Source of the DNA: Luteolibacter sp. Y139
Lineage (GTDB): Bacteria > Verrucomicrobiota > Verrucomicrobiia > Verrucomicrobiales > Akkermansiaceae
Assembly: GCF_038066715.1 (NCBI RefSeq)
Contig: NZ_JBBUKT010000003.1
Coordinates: 1-64,000, forward strand
Direction of reading: 5' to 3'
Length of the DNA stretch: 64,000 bases
This document shows, piece by piece, positions 15,863 through 25,717 of this stretch; position 1 is the first letter of the stretch, and the number at the start of each line of letters is the position of its first letter. The translations under genes and the position numbers were made by a program. Below the pieces are notes generated by a model. That model was not told where the DNA came from. It searched no databases and saw only the letters and a program-made list of their open reading frames with translations.

Positions 15863-18800
15863 TCAGGGGCGCTTCACCACCAGCTTCCCATTCATCACTG
15901 CCCAGTGGCCGGGGAAGGTGCAGACGTATTCGTAGACACCTTCCTTCTCCGGCGCGGTGAGTTGCAAGGTCTCCTTCTGGCCGGACTCGACCAGCTTGGT
16001 TGCACCGAGGATCCGTGAGTCGCCATCCGGAAGGTAGGCGCGGCCTTGCTTGTCGAGCTTGTCGGGGGCTTGCGCCTGCACCGCGGTGGCGACGGCCTGG
16101 TAGGTGCCAGGCTGCACGAAGACCAGGTTATGCGGCATCTGATCCGGATTCTCGAAGATCACCTCGAAGGGCTTGCCCGGCTCGACGGTGATCTCCGCGG
16201 TATCATAGCGAAGTTGTTCCGGCACCGCCTTGATGACGAAGACGTTCACCTTCAAGTCCGCCAGTACCTTGCGAGCAGCAGTGGCGCGATCAGGGGAAAG
16301 CAGTGACGCAAGCTCATTGGCCACCTGCACCACCTCGCTGTAATCCTGCGTCGTGCGGCTGTCCGCAGGCACCTTCTTCGCCCACGTCACCAGCGAGGCC
16401 GCCACGGAATCGGCGAGATCCTTCGACCACGAATCACGCGGAAGCTGCGAGATGGCCTTGGCTGCGGAAGGCACGAGATCACCCGCTTGGATCAACTTGG
16501 CGAGGCCCGCGAAGACCTTGCCCGGCTCCTTCTTCATCGTCACCAGCGCGCGGATGGCGGCACCACGCACACCAGCGGACGGATCGTTCGGCACCTCGAT
16601 CTTCGAGGTCAGCCGCGGTGCAGGAATACCCACCTTCTTGAAGAGCTCCTGGCGATTCTCATCGAGGACCGTGAGCGTGAAGCCATCGAGACGATCCTCA
16701 TAGCCCTGGCGATTCCACACCGCGATTTCCGAGACCGGTTGGCCGGACTTGAGGTCGAGCTCCCACCATGGGTGATCCTCGCCCTCCTCGCTGTGGGTCT
16801 GGTGGCCCTTCTCGTAGATCGCATCGGTATCGCCATCGATCGCCCGCTTCGCGACGCCATTGTGGGCCGTGCTCGATTGCTTGGCCGTGCCGTTCGGGGC
16901 GACGTTCTGGCCATTGGCAAAGACCTCCACCTCGGCCAGCGTGAGAGTGCCCTCGCGCGGAAGTTCAATGCGGACATAACGGGCGGCTCCGTTCTTGTTA
17001 GAGGCAGCAGTGTTCAATTCCGGCGGAAGCGCGGAAAGCAGCGGCAGCACCTTGTCGAACGCACTGTCCCGCAGGCTGCCGTCGGCCACCTTCGGCAGCG
17101 CCTCGAGGAAGTCAGTGAGCAAGGCCGGCGACTTGGCGGCAGCCGCCCAAACCTCATCGACACCGCCATCGGCGACGATCATCGCGGCGATGGCCGACTG
17201 CCGGACGCTGCCGGAGACCTTCGCCACCGCAAGCTTCTGCAGCGCCGGACGAGCCGCCTTCAGATCCGCAGGCGGCTGCTGGAGCAGCAGTCGGGAAAGA
17301 TCATCCCCACCGGCACCACCGCCGGAGAGAGTGCCTAACAAAACGTCCAACGGCTTCGCACCACGGAGCTGCGCCAAGTCGGCCAATGCCTGTTGCCGCT
17401 GCGCCGCAGGCACACCGGACCTAGTGAGCAAGGCAGTCAGCGTCACCGGCGACTTCGGCAGCTTCGCAAGATCACCGGTGCTCACCGAGCCCAGCACATA
17501 TTCAATGCCAGCCGGATTGTCGGCGGCGAGCGCCTTCCCTTCGCTGACGGCCGCCTTCCACCACGGCTCCAGCTGGCGCATCGTTTCCTTCAGGCAGTAG
17601 TCGATGTAGTAGTCGGTCGGGTGCTTGAGCGCCGTCAGCGCAATATCGGCCGCTTCCCATTGGCGGAGATAGCTGGCCACGCGCACCGCCTCCAGGCGCA
17701 CGCGCGGTGCTTCGTCATCGGCCGCGACTTTCAGCAGCGCCAGCGCATCCGGCACGCGGTCACGCCAGTAGCCCATCACCCGCACGCCCTGGGCGCGGGC
17801 TCGCGGATCGGGCGACTTCAGCACGCGCTTGAGCAGGTCCAGATCCACGATGTTGTGCCACTGGTGCACCCACAATGCTTCGAGCACATCATGTTCAAAC
17901 GTGGGATCCTTCGGATCGAGCACGCTCAGCCACGCCTGCACGCTGCGAATGACTTCCTTCGAGTCGCGCTTGCCGAGCTCGATCTTCGCGCGCATGCGCA
18001 CATCGTTCTCCGGCTCCTTCAGCAGCTCGATCAGCTTCGCCACCGGCTCGCCGTCGATCTTCTTCGGCTCTAACAACGGACGACCCTCGTAGGTGATGCG
18101 ATAAAGCCGGCCGTGCTGGTGGTCCCGGTTCGGATCCCGCAGGTGATGCTGCAAGTGACCGATCAGCATCTGTGACCAGTCCATGAAATACAGCGAGCCA
18201 TCCGGCGCCACCGTGATGCCGGACGGACGGAAGTTCGGATTCTTCGCAATGTCCGCCTCGATCAGATTCGGAATCGTCTCGCCTTTGATGCCGGAACCTT
18301 CCTCGCTGAGCTTCGCGCGGAAGATGCCCTGCACGCTGATGACATTCGTGTTGAGGAACAGCCCCTGCCAGTCATCCGGGAAATGGCGGCTGGTCAGGAT
18401 CGCAGTGCCAGGGCACGGGCGCGACGGACGATTCCAGAACTGCTTCATGTTCGGATGCGCGCCGCTGTCGAGATGGCCGCTCATCGCCGGGCCGAAGTAG
18501 TTCGCATTACCCGTCGCGTCGGTGATCAGGTCATTGCCCCAGTAGTCGAAGACACGGCCGTGCGGATTCGCGAAGCCGTAGGGCGCGTGGCGCATGAACT
18601 TTCCAGTGAGCGGCTCATAGCGGTAGATCCCTCCATCGGAGTTTCTAACAGGACCATTGAAGGTCTCCACGTTGCTGCGGTGGAAAACGCCATCGCTGAG
18701 GTAAACCGCACCGCCCGGCTCCAGGCACATGCTGTTCGTCTCATGGTGCGAATCCGCGGCATCCAGGCCATGCAGCACCCGCTCCTTCGAGTCGGCTTTC

Positions 18801-20230
18801 CCGTCACCATCGGTGTCGCGGATGTACCACAGGTCAGGAGACTGCATCAGCAGCACGCCATCCTTGTAGAACTGGAAGCCCGTGGGGCAGTTCAGCCCGT
18901 CCGCGAAGGTCGTGCACTTGGCCGCCTTGCCAGTCTTGGGATCGAGATCGAATACCAGCAGCTTGTCGAAGTTCGTCGTGGTCGGCGTGGTCTCCGGATA
19001 AGTCGGCCAGGCCGAGATCCACAGGCGTCCTTTCGTGTCGAAGGCCATCTGCACCGGATTGATCAGCTCGGGGAAGGACAGCTCGCTGGCGACAAGCTCC
19101 ACCTTGCAGCCCGGGGCGAGCTTCAGGTACTTCATCGACTCCTCCGGATCGAGATACGGCGTCTCATCATCACGGTTCGGCGGGACCAGATTCACCTTCG
19201 GCAGGTTGTTGTCAGCCACCTTGAGATCGCCGCCCTTGGCGACCGCCCACACCCGCTGGTCACGGTTGGCGGTCTTCACATCGCGCTGGGCCAGCTCCTC
19301 GCCGAGCGTGGTCGCGTTGGTCACGCCCTTGTAGGCGATGCGCGAACGATCACCGAAAATGTTGTACTGATCGACCGTGCGGTAGCGATGGTGCCACTCC
19401 AGGTTCTTCTCAATCACCGCGGTGCGGATCTTCTCGACCTGAGGGTCATCCAGCGACGGCGGCTTCTTGCCAAAGAGAGCCTCGAACTGCACCGGCGCGA
19501 GCTGGCGATCCCCTTCTTCCGTCAGGTGAATGCCATTGATCGTGAGCGGCGAGCCGGCCTTGGCGTAAAGGTCCTTCGATGGCGTGAATAGATCCACGAA
19601 CGGCACGCCCTTCGCCTTCGCGACCTCTCCCATCGCCTTGGTGTAGAGCGCCAGGTTCGCATTGTTCGCCTCGCCATTGGAGAAATCAGGACTCTTCAGA
19701 TCCTCCTGAGCGATCGGCGAAAAGAGCACCACCCGCGGCGCCCCCTGACCATTGTATTTTGCCGCAAGCTGGGCATCGAGGTAGCTGCCGAGTTCCCCCT
19801 TGAACTTCTCCAGCCCCTCCGGTCCATGGAAGGACTCATTGAAACCCCAGTAGGCGAAAATCACGTCCGCGCCGAAGTCCGTGCCGGCCTTGTAGATGGT
19901 CTTCGGCTCGCCCGGCTTGGTCGAGTCGCCCTTTTTCATTGAAAGGAACCACTCCGCCGGCGGCACGTCGGCGGAACGCGGATGCACCGCCACCTCATCC
20001 GCCGGGAAGCCAAGATTCCGCACGGTCAGATCCAGATCCGGATAGGCCCGGTGAATCAATGCCTCGAGCCACGCGGCGTGCTGCTGGCGATCCGCCAGGC
20101 CACTGCCCACGATGGCGACGTGATCCCCCTTTTTCAATGAAACCAACGGCTCCGCGGCAAACAATGCTCCACCGGCGGGAACAACTAGGGCGGCAACGCC
20201 GAGGCGGAGAAACGCAGGATTCGTGATCAT
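15863..20230 (-). CDS. giant SGNH/DUF7133/HEAT/discoidin/cupredoxin protein
   Basis: A 1455-residue secreted protein with signal peptide (1-25). An SGNH-like hydrolase domain (about 30-260) ends in 'NGIHLTEEG'. It is followed by a DUF7133/PVC-type dehydrogenase-like propeller (about 330-720), HEAT repeats (about 720-1060), an F5/8-type discoidin-like domain (about 1085-1190), more HEAT repeats, and a C-terminal cupredoxin. The copper site is seen as the His of 'PHNLVF', then Cys, His and Met of 'CTFPGHWAVM'. Such proteins usually end in a CxxCH cytochrome; here there is none, and the blue copper domain may replace it as electron carrier. The ATG at 20230 gives a proper signal peptide. Confidence 0.8.
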   Translation of the reverse strand: MITNPAFLRLGVAALVVPAGGALFAAEPLVSLKKGDHVAIVGSGLADRQQHAAWLEALIHRAYPDLDLTVRNLGFPADEVAVHPRSADVPPAEWFLSMKKGDSTKPGEPKTIYKAGTDFGADVIFAYWGFNESFHGPEGLEKFKGELGSYLDAQLAAKYNGQGAPRVVLFSPIAQEDLKSPDFSNGEANNANLALYTKAMGEVAKAKGVPFVDLFTPSKDLYAKAGSPLTINGIHLTEEGDRQLAPVQFEALFGKKPPSLDDPQVEKIRTAVIEKNLEWHHRYRTVDQYNIFGDRSRIAYKGVTNATTLGEELAQRDVKTANRDQRVWAVAKGGDLKVADNNLPKVNLVPPNRDDETPYLDPEESMKYLKLAPGCKVELVASELSFPELINPVQMAFDTKGRLWISAWPTYPETTPTTTNFDKLLVFDLDPKTGKAAKCTTFADGLNCPTGFQFYKDGVLLMQSPDLWYIRDTDGDGKADSKERVLHGLDAADSHHETNSMCLEPGGAVYLSDGVFHRSNVETFNGPVRNSDGGIYRYEPLTGKFMRHAPYGFANPHGRVFDYWGNDLITDATGNANYFGPAMSGHLDSGAHPNMKQFWNRPSRPCPGTAILTSRHFPDDWQGLFLNTNVISVQGIFRAKLSEEGSGIKGETIPNLIEADIAKNPNFRPSGITVAPDGSLYFMDWSQMLIGHLQHHLRDPNRDHQHGRLYRITYEGRPLLEPKKIDGEPVAKLIELLKEPENDVRMRAKIELGKRDSKEVIRSVQAWLSVLDPKDPTFEHDVLEALWVHQWHNIVDLDLLKRVLKSPDPRARAQGVRVMGYWRDRVPDALALLKVAADDEAPRVRLEAVRVASYLRQWEAADIALTALKHPTDYYIDYCLKETMRQLEPWWKAAVSEGKALAADNPAGIEYVLGSVSTGDLAKLPKSPVTLTALLTRSGVPAAQRQQALADLAQLRGAKPLDVLLGTLSGGGAGGDDLSRLLLQQPPADLKAARPALQKLAVAKVSGSVRQSAIAAMIVADGGVDEVWAAAAKSPALLTDFLEALPKVADGSLRDSAFDKVLPLLSALPPELNTAASNKNGAARYVRIELPREGTLTLAEVEVFANGQNVAPNGTAKQSSTAHNGVAKRAIDGDTDAIYEKGHQTHSEEGEDHPWWELDLKSGQPVSEIAVWNRQGYEDRLDGFTLTVLDENRQELFKKVGIPAPRLTSKIEVPNDPSAGVRGAAIRALVTMKKEPGKVFAGLAKLIQAGDLVPSAAKAISQLPRDSWSKDLADSVAASLVTWAKKVPADSRTTQDYSEVVQVANELASLLSPDRATAARKVLADLKVNVFVIKAVPEQLRYDTAEITVEPGKPFEVIFENPDQMPHNLVFVQPGTYQAVATAVQAQAPDKLDKQGRAYLPDGDSRILGATKLVESGQKETLQLTAPEKEGVYEYVCTFPGHWAVMNGKLVVKRP

Positions 20231-20472
20231 GACGGCTTGTGGCAAATATGGTTCAGAAAGGCAACAATCTCCATGATTGCACGGAGACGGCGGAGCGTGA
20301 CCCGCTACGGCGCGCCGCTTCCGGAATCTTTCTCCAGACACAAAAGGGTGACAGCCGATTGCGCGTTTCCATGGAAGCTTTGCGCATTTTCCAAGCCTCC
20401 GTTCGAATCTCCCTCGAATTTTTCACTGAAGGAATCCGTCCGCGAGGTGGTATTCCTGCCGCGCCACGCACC

Positions 20473-21135
20473 ATGATTCGCACCGCACTACTCCTCTTCT
20501 CGCTCGTCTCCACGCTCCACGCCGACGTGACGCTCGACATCGAGGCCTTCGGCAAGAGCCTCGGTGGCTGGGACGCCAAGTCGAAGCATGCCTGCGACTA
20601 CGATCTCTCCGGCTCCAGCTACCGGACCTACAGGCCTGAGATCACCCCCACCCCCGACGGCGGCATCTTCGCCTCGGTCCGCATCGACCACCGTCGCGGC
20701 TGGCTCGCCAGCGACGACCACGCCGTGCTGGAAGTCACCATCGACAAGAATGGCTCCATCGTTTCCGCGCAGTCGAACCTGGCCCTCCAAGGCAAGACGA
20801 TCTCCAGCGACGTGATCCGCACCGGCGGCAATGTCGGTGCTGGCGTTCCCGGCGTGGGCGCGGTGGTGAAAGTCGGCGCGGACATGACCGCGGACCTTTC
20901 CTCGAAGCTGCTGCGCGAAAAGATCGTCGAGCCCGGCCGCGTCAATTTCCCCTCGGCCGTGCGGCACAACTACAACCTCATCTTCCAAGCGATCCGCACG
21001 GCCAGCGACCTCGCGCCGAAGCAGGAAGAGGCCAAGAAGCCGGAAGAACCGGTGCAAGGGCCCGTGAAGCCACCGACGAGCGCCGCCAAGCTGGAGGTGC
21101 CCGGTGCCGGCGAGAAGACCGAGATCAAGAAGTGA
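20473..21135 (+). CDS. secreted hypothetical protein, 220 aa
   Basis: A 220-residue protein with a clean signal peptide (MIRTALLLFSLVSTLHA) followed by a beta-rich domain of about 170 residues and a Lys/Glu/Pro-rich tail. No family is recognised. It is transcribed divergently from the giant protein across a 242-bp intergenic space and ends 41 bp before a strong bidirectional hairpin terminator. Longer in-frame starts upstream lack any leader, so 20473 is preferred. Confidence 0.65.
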   Translation: MIRTALLLFSLVSTLHADVTLDIEAFGKSLGGWDAKSKHACDYDLSGSSYRTYRPEITPTPDGGIFASVRIDHRRGWLASDDHAVLEVTIDKNGSIVSAQSNLALQGKTISSDVIRTGGNVGAGVPGVGAVVKVGADMTADLSSKLLREKIVEPGRVNFPSAVRHNYNLIFQAIRTASDLAPKQEEAKKPEEPVQGPVKPPTSAAKLEVPGAGEKTEIKK

Positions 21136-21176
21136 ACTTCCTCGCGGGCTTCTGCGGGCGGTGATGGCTCACAAAA

Positions 21177-21207
21177 AAGCGGACGGATGAGACTCATCCG
21201 TCCGCTT
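21177..21207. terminator. bidirectional terminator
   Basis: A long perfect stem (AAGCGGACGGATGA against its complement, 3-nt loop) flanked by A6 on the left and GGTTTT on the right. It sits between the convergent genes ending at 21135 and 21235 and can terminate both. Confidence 0.85.
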
Positions 21208-21234
21208 GGTTTTCTCTCTACCCGGTGATTCGTC

Positions 21235-24200
21235 TCACGGCTTGAGCTGGAAGAACCGCCTTGGCGCAGCCTTCGTGTCGATCAGCAGCGGGCTGTCGGC
21301 GCTCAGGTCAGTCCACGGCGGCTGCAGGTTGTCCGAGTACTGCATGGTTCCCAGCGGCCACTCGAGCTTCAGCAGGCTGGGCAAGGCGCCAGTGATCGAG
21401 AACGAGTCGATCTTCCATCCCCCCGCCGAATAGGCATCGTCATAGGCTCCCATGAAGCGGACCTGCACCGTGGTGCCCGCCGTGGCGCTGGCGAGCAGCG
21501 TGGCGGTCGTGGTGTGGAAGGCCGGATAACCCGCGGACGCTCTCAGGAAGCCCTCTTGGCCAGCCAATGCGCTGTTGGTCCCTGCTGCCAAGGTTCCGTC
21601 ATAGCCATTCAAGGTGAAGGCGGATCCCGGCACGCGCGTGAACGCCCCGCCGTTGACACTGATCTCCAGCGCACCCGCATCGTAGTCTTCCTCGAAGTTG
21701 TAGCTGTGCGAGAAAGAGATCGCGACCGCACCTCCCGCATTCACCGTGTAGATTGGCGTCATGAGGTAGGTCGTGTTGGTGCCGACTCCCGTCGCGGCAT
21801 CCGTTCCGAAGCTGAACCACGAGCCATTGCTGTAGGCCCAGTCCGTTTCCGGCGACACCGGGGCGCTCACGGTGAATCCGCCGGCGCTGGTGCTGAAGTC
21901 CTCGTTCCCCGACGGAGGAACGATCGAGATCTTTGGCTGGGTATTGATCGCCCCCTGCGCCAGCACCAGCGAGGAGCTGGAAACCACCTGCAAGGTGTAG
22001 CCCGGCGGGATGGTTCCGCTGAGCGTGGGCAGCGGCCCGGACATCGTGCCGGTGCAGTTTGCGAGCTCATACGAGGGAGCGGTGACGCCGCCCGGTCCCA
22101 CGTTCAAGGCGATGGAAGCACCCGCGCCAAAGGTCAGGTTGCCATTCACCGTGATACGGTCGGAGACCACCGCATCGATGTCGCAGCGGTAGGTGCCACT
22201 CAAGGTCGCCGTGCCGGTGGCAAGCGTGCCGATCGCCGCATTGCCGGGAACGATCGACGCTCCGGATGCCACCGTCAGCGGACCTGCGAGCGAGCCGGTA
22301 GCTTCGAGCGAACCCTCGTTAACCTGCACGGTGCCGGAGAAACTGTGGGCAGTGCCGTCCGCCAACTTCAAGGTTCCGGGACCAGTCTTGGCCACAATGC
22401 TCGCCGCAGAATCTGCCGCGCTCGCATCGGTGTTCTCAAGTTCCGCGGCGATGATCAGGTCGGCCCCGACCGCGGTATTCGCCACACTGATCGTGTGCGT
22501 GGCCGCGCCGGAAATCGCCACACCCGAGTTGCCTGCATTGGTGCCGCTGCCCAGGCTGATCATGGAAGCACCGGAGCCGGTGACCGTGATGCCGCCGTTG
22601 AGCTGGAAGCTCTCACCATTGTAAGCACCACCCCCACCGGAATAACCGAGCATCACCGTGCTGGCATTCAAGGCCAGGTTCTTGAGGTGCGCATGGCTGG
22701 TACCAGTGGCACCGATGGCGGTGCTGCCACCGGAAATGACGTTCAGCGTGGCTTGGTTGAGCACCACCGAGATCGAGTTGGCCGCGGTCGGGAAGGCATT
22801 CACGCCGCGAATCTCCATGGTCGCACCGGGACTGACCGTGACCGATTGGTTGGCCGCGAGACGGTTGGTGTTCTGGCTGCCGTCGAAGGCAACCGTGCCG
22901 GTCTGGATGGAAACGCTGCCGCCAATGGTGTTGGCCATGTTTACCAGCACCGTGCCGTTGCGATTGAAGACCTCATTGCCCGCACCGCTGATCGCGGCAC
23001 TTCCTGACGTCAGCTCGAGGTTCCCGCTCCCGGTCACGGTTAGAGACGCGCCGGTGGCCACCGTCGTGGCGCTTGAGTAAGGCGTGCCGGTCGGCAGCCC
23101 GATATCAAGCGTCCCTGCATTCACGGCCACCACGGCATTGGCATAGAGACCCGTGACCATGCCAGTGCCGAGCTTCAGGGTGCCCCCGTTGATCGTCATG
23201 GTATTCACGAAGAGATCGTTCACATTCATCTGCAAGGTGGACGTCCCGTTCTTCACGATGCCGCCGCTGCCCGTGCTGAGTGAGAATGGCCCGGTGATGG
23301 TGTAGTTCTTCGTGTTGCTATCCACGGTCAGGTTCATCGGCTGGACGTTCTCCGTGAGCGTCGCCGTCAATGCCGTACCGCTGTCATCGAAGACCACGCC
23401 GAAGTCCTCGGAATAAGGGACACCCGTGCCGGCCGTGTAGGTCTTCCAGTTGACCGGCCCGCCAATCGTCCACTTCCCGGGATTGACACCATCGGTGCCG
23501 GTCCACTTGAGCGCAGGCGTGACATAAACCGCCGCCACATCGCTGGTGACCGAGGCTCCCCCGCCGAGATTGGTGACCACCACGGTGTACTCATACGGAT
23601 TGGTAACGGGAGTGTTCGCCGCTGCGGTCACCGTCAGCGTGCGTGAGTTCGAATTCGGCACATTCACGCCATCCTTCTTCCACTGGTAGGTGAAGGGCGG
23701 AGTGCCGGTGGCATCGACGCTCAAGGTATACGATTGCCCTTCAGGAATATCGCCAGCGGGAGAAACGTCCGGCAAGTAGTTCACCAGATCCACGCCGGAA
23801 CCACCCAAGGCCGCATCGTAAAGTTGCTTCACGCGCCCCGGCGTCACCGCCTTGTCAAAGACCGCCACCTCGTCGATCTCACCGCGGAAGAAGTCGCCCG
23901 TGGCGGCGAAGACGCCGCCGCCACCGATGTTGAAGTTGAAGGCGCTGGTGCCGTAGTTGGCAATGGTGCCGCTCAACTGGCCGACTTGGACGCCATTCAA
24001 GTAGAGCGTCGCTTTCGTGGTATCGCCGGTCAGGACGATGAAGCCCCACTGGTCATCGGCGAAACTATACGGCGTGATCATGTTGCCACCGCGGGCGCTG
24101 ATCCATGACTCGATGTCGGCGCCATTGGTGGCATCGCCGAATTCGAGCAGGTCATTCTGGCCGAAGTAGCCTCCGCGGACCGAGTGCACCGCACCCCGCT

Positions 24201-25350
24201 TCACCCAGCCCATCACCGTGAAGGCGGAGCGATTGTTCAGCAGGCTCAGCGCCGTGCCCACGTAACCATTGGCCGTGGCGAGCGAGAGGCATGAGTTGTT
24301 CGCCCCGAAGCCTTGGAAGCCGGAAGACGGAGCCGGACCGGTGGCCGTGTTCTTCGAACCGGCATAATAGGCGCCGTTGGCAGAGGCACCGAGGTTGCCC
24401 GCATTCGTCGCCACCGGCGGCGTGCGGGGAACGAAGGCCGCTTCCCCGACTCGCCAGTAACCGGCAGGAGCCGCCGCAAGCACCAGCGAGTCATACGTCT
24501 GCGACGGCGAGGGGCTGATGCCATTGTTGTAGTGGGCCAGCACCTGCGCACCGCTGAGCACGCTGGTGTAATACGCGGGCTCGTCGAGATCACCCGACCA
24601 TCCGAAGGCGCCGTCGCGGGAGCCGAGGGTGAGCGGCCGCGTGTTGTTAGGCTCGTAGGTGGAGTTGTTCGGTCCGCTCGGCGTCACCACCGCGCTGGTC
24701 GAGCACAGCACGCCATTCACATAGAGCTTACCCTGGTTCGTCGTACTATCCCAGGTGGCCACCACATGGTGCCAGGCTCCGGCCGTGACCGTGCCGGCTC
24801 CCGAGGTGATGCTGAAGGTGAACGTACTGCCGTTGCGGTTGTAGGCGCGGAAATTGAAGCCGGTGGCGGCGTCACCTTGGTAGATGAGCCAGCCGGCGCG
24901 ACCGTAGACGTTGTCGTTCTCGCGAAACGATGCGATCGGGCTGATCAGCGCACCGGTCGCCGGGATCGACGTCGGCTTCAGCCACACTTCGGCGCTGAAG
25001 GATCCGGCATTGTTGATCGCAGCCGTGTTGGGAATTTCCACGAGATTCCCGGCACCCTGCACCGCGGTATTGGCGCTGCCCGGGAGAGCCCCCGGCACGC
25101 CCCGGACGAAGCCGCCGGTATAGCCGCCATTCGCGGCGGCCCCGGCGCTGCCAAGATTCACCGCGGGACTCGGCAAGTCATCGGTCGCCACGCTATCGTT
25201 GAAGCGGTAGTAAACGATCGGGTTCTCGCTCATCACCTCCGCCGCGTAGTCAGCGCGCAGGGTCGGGAGAAGCGAGGCGGAGAGGAGGGCTGCCAGCAAG
25301 GCACACCGGGAATTCGGCCGTCGGGACAGCCATTGGGTACGAGGTCTCAT
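21235..25350 (-). CDS. LamG/beta-strand repeat surface protein
   Basis: A 1371-residue secreted protein with signal peptide (about 1-33, 'RRPNSRCALLAALLSASLLPTLRA' in part). Two LamG/concanavalin-like domains follow (about 35-290 and 300-540; 'SFSAEVWLKP' and 'TVMGWVKRG' are their hallmarks). Next come an Ig-like domain (about 545-640), then a long block of autotransporter-type beta-strand repeats with 'GGTLKLG/LTLTSG'-like units (about 650-1160), a further domain, and a C-terminal tail 'LLKLEWPLGTMQYSD ... RFFQLKP'. No PEP-CTERM or LPXTG anchor is visible. Likely an extracellular adhesin or polysaccharide-binding protein. Monocistronic, with a terminator at 21177-21207. Confidence 0.8.
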   Translation of the reverse strand: MRPRTQWLSRRPNSRCALLAALLSASLLPTLRADYAAEVMSENPIVYYRFNDSVATDDLPSPAVNLGSAGAAANGGYTGGFVRGVPGALPGSANTAVQGAGNLVEIPNTAAINNAGSFSAEVWLKPTSIPATGALISPIASFRENDNVYGRAGWLIYQGDAATGFNFRAYNRNGSTFTFSITSGAGTVTAGAWHHVVATWDSTTNQGKLYVNGVLCSTSAVVTPSGPNNSTYEPNNTRPLTLGSRDGAFGWSGDLDEPAYYTSVLSGAQVLAHYNNGISPSPSQTYDSLVLAAAPAGYWRVGEAAFVPRTPPVATNAGNLGASANGAYYAGSKNTATGPAPSSGFQGFGANNSCLSLATANGYVGTALSLLNNRSAFTVMGWVKRGAVHSVRGGYFGQNDLLEFGDATNGADIESWISARGGNMITPYSFADDQWGFIVLTGDTTKATLYLNGVQVGQLSGTIANYGTSAFNFNIGGGGVFAATGDFFRGEIDEVAVFDKAVTPGRVKQLYDAALGGSGVDLVNYLPDVSPAGDIPEGQSYTLSVDATGTPPFTYQWKKDGVNVPNSNSRTLTVTAAANTPVTNPYEYTVVVTNLGGGASVTSDVAAVYVTPALKWTGTDGVNPGKWTIGGPVNWKTYTAGTGVPYSEDFGVVFDDSGTALTATLTENVQPMNLTVDSNTKNYTITGPFSLSTGSGGIVKNGTSTLQMNVNDLFVNTMTINGGTLKLGTGMVTGLYANAVVAVNAGTLDIGLPTGTPYSSATTVATGASLTVTGSGNLELTSGSAAISGAGNEVFNRNGTVLVNMANTIGGSVSIQTGTVAFDGSQNTNRLAANQSVTVSPGATMEIRGVNAFPTAANSISVVLNQATLNVISGGSTAIGATGTSHAHLKNLALNASTVMLGYSGGGGAYNGESFQLNGGITVTGSGASMISLGSGTNAGNSGVAISGAATHTISVANTAVGADLIIAAELENTDASAADSAASIVAKTGPGTLKLADGTAHSFSGTVQVNEGSLEATGSLAGPLTVASGASIVPGNAAIGTLATGTATLSGTYRCDIDAVVSDRITVNGNLTFGAGASIALNVGPGGVTAPSYELANCTGTMSGPLPTLSGTIPPGYTLQVVSSSSLVLAQGAINTQPKISIVPPSGNEDFSTSAGGFTVSAPVSPETDWAYSNGSWFSFGTDAATGVGTNTTYLMTPIYTVNAGGAVAISFSHSYNFEEDYDAGALEISVNGGAFTRVPGSAFTLNGYDGTLAAGTNSALAGQEGFLRASAGYPAFHTTTATLLASATAGTTVQVRFMGAYDDAYSAGGWKIDSFSITGALPSLLKLEWPLGTMQYSDNLQPPWTDLSADSPLLIDTKAAPRRFFQLKP

Positions 25351-25717
25351 GGGGTCTTTGGTACTGGGATTTTCGAGCGTCGGGGGCCACTCGGGGTCGT
25401 TTTTTTGAGCCAAATCCAAAAGAAGCACGCAGCGCACCAGTGCCTTCACACCAGAATCTCACTTAATGCATCACTTTGAGGCATTCAGCTCACCTAGCAC
25501 GCTGATTAAAGTCACTTTAATGGGCAATAAATGACTTAGATCAAAATTTCACACCAATTTCACGCGCGTCACAACTCGCTAAGAATCAAATTTTTGTGAG
25601 GAAAAAGAATTTTTATAGCCACTCTAAGTGTACGACAGCAATTGTGCCGAAACACGAGTGATTCCTTGTTTCGGAACAATTCACCCACCGCCGAATTTCC
25701 CCCCAACGCGCAAAACC
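25351..25717. promoter_or_regulatory. AT-rich promoter region of surface protein gene
   Basis: 367 bp separating the surface protein gene from the transglutaminase gene. It is clearly more AT-rich than neighbouring genes. It contains a 17-bp palindrome ATTAAAGTCACTTTAAT (25505-25521), an operator candidate for the surface protein gene (start 25350), and a separate inverted repeat at 25641-25680. No gene is supported here. Confidence 0.45.
25641..25680. repeat. 14-bp inverted repeat, 13/14 matched
   Basis: The arms ATTGTGCCGAAACA (25641-25654) and TGTTTCGGAACAAT (25667-25680) pair except at one position, with a 12-nt spacer. It lies 38 bp past the transglutaminase stop. There is no T-run, so it is either an imperfect terminator or a protein-binding site. 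Confidence 0.45.

Noticed and set aside
18383..19591. 402-residue plus-strand frame inside the giant SGNH/DUF7133 gene
   Set aside because: Arg/His/Val-rich complement of a conserved protein; no independent domain.
21514..23007. 497-residue plus-strand frame opposite the LamG protein
   Set aside because: Composition (Arg, Gly, His, Ala) is that of an antisense frame; the minus-strand protein has signal peptide and domains.
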